DNA of 15,032 nucleotides from Clostridiales bacterium (GTDB lineage: Bacteria > Bacillota > Clostridia > Oscillospirales > Acutalibacteraceae), in the NCBI GenBank assembly GCA_021202245.1, contig JAJQDK010000141.1, positions 1 through 15,032 on the forward strand, in the 5' to 3' direction. Of this stretch, positions 12,966 through 15,032 are shown in pieces (the first letter of the stretch is position 1; each line of letters opens with the position of its first letter). Under the pieces are notes generated by a model. That model saw only the letters and a program-made list of their open reading frames with translations, was not told the origin of the DNA and ran no database searches. A program made the translations under genes and the position numbers.

Positions 12966-14932
12966 TAGGTTGACTCTCCGTTCTTTTGTGCGGGAACAAC
13001 GGGAGTTCCCACGGTATTTACATATGATATTTTCATAGCCGATTTTTGAGCCTTCAAAGCCAGCTTAGAAAAATACTTCTGACAATTAAGGCGTTTTTTG
13101 CCTCTCTTTTCAACAGTCTTGTAGGAGGTGTCGCTGAGCTGTCTGCGAGCGTTCACCGTGTCCTTAAACATTACGGTCAGCACCTCGTCAACACGCTTTT
13201 TTATATCCTCATCCTCAACCGGGAACACCAGTTCCACACGCCTGTCAAGGTTTCGAGGCATCCAGTCGGCACTGCCCATATAGTAAAGAGGGGCGCCGCT
13301 GTTTTCAAATCTGAAAATTCTGCTGTGTTCAAGCAGCTGTCCCACAACCGATATAACTCTTATGTTTTCGCTGAAGCCCTTAACCCCTGGCACAAGACAG
13401 CAAATGCCTCTGACAATCAAATCCACCTTTACGCCTGCGTTTGAGGCGTCATACAGCAGACTTATAATCTGAGGGTCTACCAGCGAATTAACCTTGGCGG
13501 TGATTGAAGCGCTCAGTCCGAGCTTGGCGTTTTCGGTTTCGTGAACAATCATTGCCTCAAAAAAGGTTCTCATACCGTGCGGAGCTACAATAAACTTGTT
13601 GTACTCCGGTGGGAATGAATACCCCGTAAGCACGTTAAAGAGCGAGGAAGCGTCCACACCGTATTCCTCACGGCAGGTGAACAAGCCGATGTCAGTATAA
13701 AAACGAGCCGTGCTGTCGTTGTAGTTGCCCGTTCCCATATGAAGATAACGCCTTATTCCATCCTCGTCACGGCGTACAATCAGGCAGATTTTGCAGTGGG
13801 TTTTCAGTCCGGTAAGTCCGTAAATTACGTGACAGCCGGCTTTTTCAAGCTTGTTTGCCCACTGAATGTTGTTTTCCTCGTCAAAGCGTGCCTTCAGCTC
13901 CACCAAAACCGTAACCTGCTTGCCGTTTTCGGCTGCCTTGATCAAAGCCGCCACAATGGGAGAATTTCCGCTGACACGGTACAGGGTCTGCTTAATCGCC
14001 AGCACCTTGGGGTCGCTTGCAGCCTGTTTGACAAACTGTACCACCATGTCAAAGCTTTCATATGGATGATGAACAAGCCTGTCTTTTTCTCTGATTGCCT
14101 GAAAAATGTCGTCATATCCGTAAAACTCCGCAGGCGGATTTACGGGGGCAATCGGCTCAAAGCACAAATGCTCACAGCCTTTTATATGCGCAAATTTTGA
14201 AAGAAAGGTCAAATCAAGCGGACCATTCTGAACATAGATTTCATCGTCCGTAACGTCGTACGACTCCAAAAGGAATTTTCTGATTTCCTTGTTGCATTTC
14301 TTGCAGAACTCAATTCTGACCGGCACGCCTCTCTTGCGCTTGCGGATTGACTTTTTAATCTCCGCCATAAGGTCCTCGGTGTCCTCGTCAATGTCGAGGT
14401 CGGAATCCCTTGTGATTCTGAAGGCGTCATATTGCTTTATATTGTACAGCTCAAAGAGCTGACCGAGGTTAGCCTCAATGATTTTTTCAAGCAAAATAAA
14501 TACTCTGCCCTCACCCGAGGGAAGCTCGATAAATCTCGGAAGTATCGACGGCACCTGAACCACCGCAAAAAACTCCTCGCCCGCCGTGTCCGTCAGTCTG
14601 ACGGCAATGTTAAGGCTCTTGTTTGCAAGCAGAGGAAACGGTCTGCTCGTGTCAACCGCCATAGGCGTAAGCACCGGAAAAACCACCTTGTCAAAATATT
14701 CATTGACAAATTCACGCTGATCTCCGCCGAGCTGATTTATCTCCTTGAATATGATTCCGTTAGCTCTCAGCGACGGGATGAGCGAGCGGTTGTAGCAGCT
14801 GTACTGCTTTTTTGCAAATTCGTGAATTTTATCGTCAAGGCACTTTTTCACCTCACGGGGAGTAAGCCCCGAAGCGTCGGGCGTCTTGGTGCCGTGGTGT
14901 ATTTGGTCAAGCACGCCGGCAACACGTACCAT
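12965..14932 (-). CDS. ppk1: Polyphosphate kinase 1 (main open frame)
   Basis: A 655-aa frame covering nearly all of PPK1, which reversibly builds inorganic polyphosphate from ATP. It starts at MVRVAG, which in the family follows SNLDEFF, so about 30 or more N-terminal residues lie upstream in another frame. Landmarks: FPVLTPMAVDTSRPFP (85-100); KQTLYRVSGNSPIV (314-327); LVELKARFDEENNIQWA (343-359); LKTHCK (376-381); phospho-His H398 in YLHMGTGNYN; second conserved His H536 in LLEHSRIFRF; GSADWMPRNLDRRVEL (553-568). All catalytic motifs I know for the family are present. It is followed with one-base overlap by pfk. The 5' end is frameshifted relative to the rest and the gene runs off the window. 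Confidence 0.92.
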   Translation of the reverse strand: MVRVAGVLDQIHHGTKTPDASGLTPREVKKCLDDKIHEFAKKQYSCYNRSLIPSLRANGIIFKEINQLGGDQREFVNEYFDKVVFPVLTPMAVDTSRPFPLLANKSLNIAVRLTDTAGEEFFAVVQVPSILPRFIELPSGEGRVFILLEKIIEANLGQLFELYNIKQYDAFRITRDSDLDIDEDTEDLMAEIKKSIRKRKRGVPVRIEFCKKCNKEIRKFLLESYDVTDDEIYVQNGPLDLTFLSKFAHIKGCEHLCFEPIAPVNPPAEFYGYDDIFQAIREKDRLVHHPYESFDMVVQFVKQAASDPKVLAIKQTLYRVSGNSPIVAALIKAAENGKQVTVLVELKARFDEENNIQWANKLEKAGCHVIYGLTGLKTHCKICLIVRRDEDGIRRYLHMGTGNYNDSTARFYTDIGLFTCREEYGVDASSLFNVLTGYSFPPEYNKFIVAPHGMRTFFEAMIVHETENAKLGLSASITAKVNSLVDPQIISLLYDASNAGVKVDLIVRGICCLVPGVKGFSENIRVISVVGQLLEHSRIFRFENSGAPLYYMGSADWMPRNLDRRVELVFPVEDEDIKKRVDEVLTVMFKDTVNARRQLSDTSYKTVEKRGKKRLNCQKYFSKLALKAQKSAMKISYVNTVGTPVVPAQKNGEST

Positions 14933-15032
14933 AAAAATTCATCGAGGTTTGACGCCGTTATCGAAAGGAAATTGCACCTTTCCAGAATGGGATTTTCCTT
15001 TTTAAAGGCCTCCTCACGCACTCTTGCGTTTG
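14933..15032 (-). pseudogene. ppk1: N-terminal part of ppk1 in a shifted frame, cut by the window edge
   Basis: Reading the minus strand from 15032, one frame gives NARVREEAFKKENPILERC then NFLSITASNLDEF, the conserved start of PPK1. It should continue F-M-V-R-V-A-G, but the T-run (14933-14937) has five T where six are needed, so the frame slips and the ATG begins the downstream frame. This is either a real frameshift inactivating or altering ppk, or a base missed in sequencing. Confidence 0.85.

Overview
The window looks like chromosomal DNA of a gut Firmicute from the Oscillospiraceae/Ruminococcus side of the Clostridia. The pointers are a type I dockerin with 'DAT-x-[IV]QK' loops, SLH and dockerin surface proteins, a DUF1292 protein, AAGGAGG-type ribosome binding sites, consensus sigma-A promoters and a palindromic intergenic repeat of a kind common in gut Clostridia. 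The assignment is an inference from these signs.

Layout. 1-251: intergenic, with a dispersed palindromic element. 252-2359 (-): a secreted dockerin protein behind a perfect consensus promoter; its signal peptide is out of frame by one base. 2580-2879 (-): a DUF1292 protein with its own promoter and terminator. 3124-3390 (-): a small unrecognised protein with promoter, long leader and terminator. 3600-4009: AT-rich spacer carrying palindromes and a clean 7-nt tandem array. 4128-5630 (+): an alpha-D-phosphohexomutase. 5796-6464 (+): an HTH/membrane protein split by one in-frame TAG. 6504-7497: a small module on the minus strand, a C-terminal fragment followed 1 nt later by a 186-aa protein, resembling an orphan toxin tip with its immunity gene, lying between two identical terminator hairpins. 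7549-11217 (-): a 1222-aa surface protein with an SLH-like region. 11218-11586: a regulatory region with two matched palindromic operators. 11587-11811 (+): a small XRE-type regulator. 11886-15032 (-): a ppk-pfk operon with overlapping stop/start codons; ppk runs off the right edge.

How parts fit. The 74-aa HTH regulator and the 1222-aa surface protein are divergent. Two near-identical palindromes sit between them, one over the surface-gene transcription start and one against the regulator's ribosome binding site, so one regulator probably controls both. Polyphosphate kinase and a PKTIDND-type phosphofructokinase are translationally coupled (TAATG), linking polyphosphate/energy storage to glycolysis.

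Sequence-quality caution. Two genes (dockerin signal peptide, ppk N terminus) each lack exactly one base in a short A/T homopolymer, and a third (HTH/membrane protein) has one in-frame stop. These may be real mutations, slippage switches, or consensus errors; the sequence alone cannot decide.
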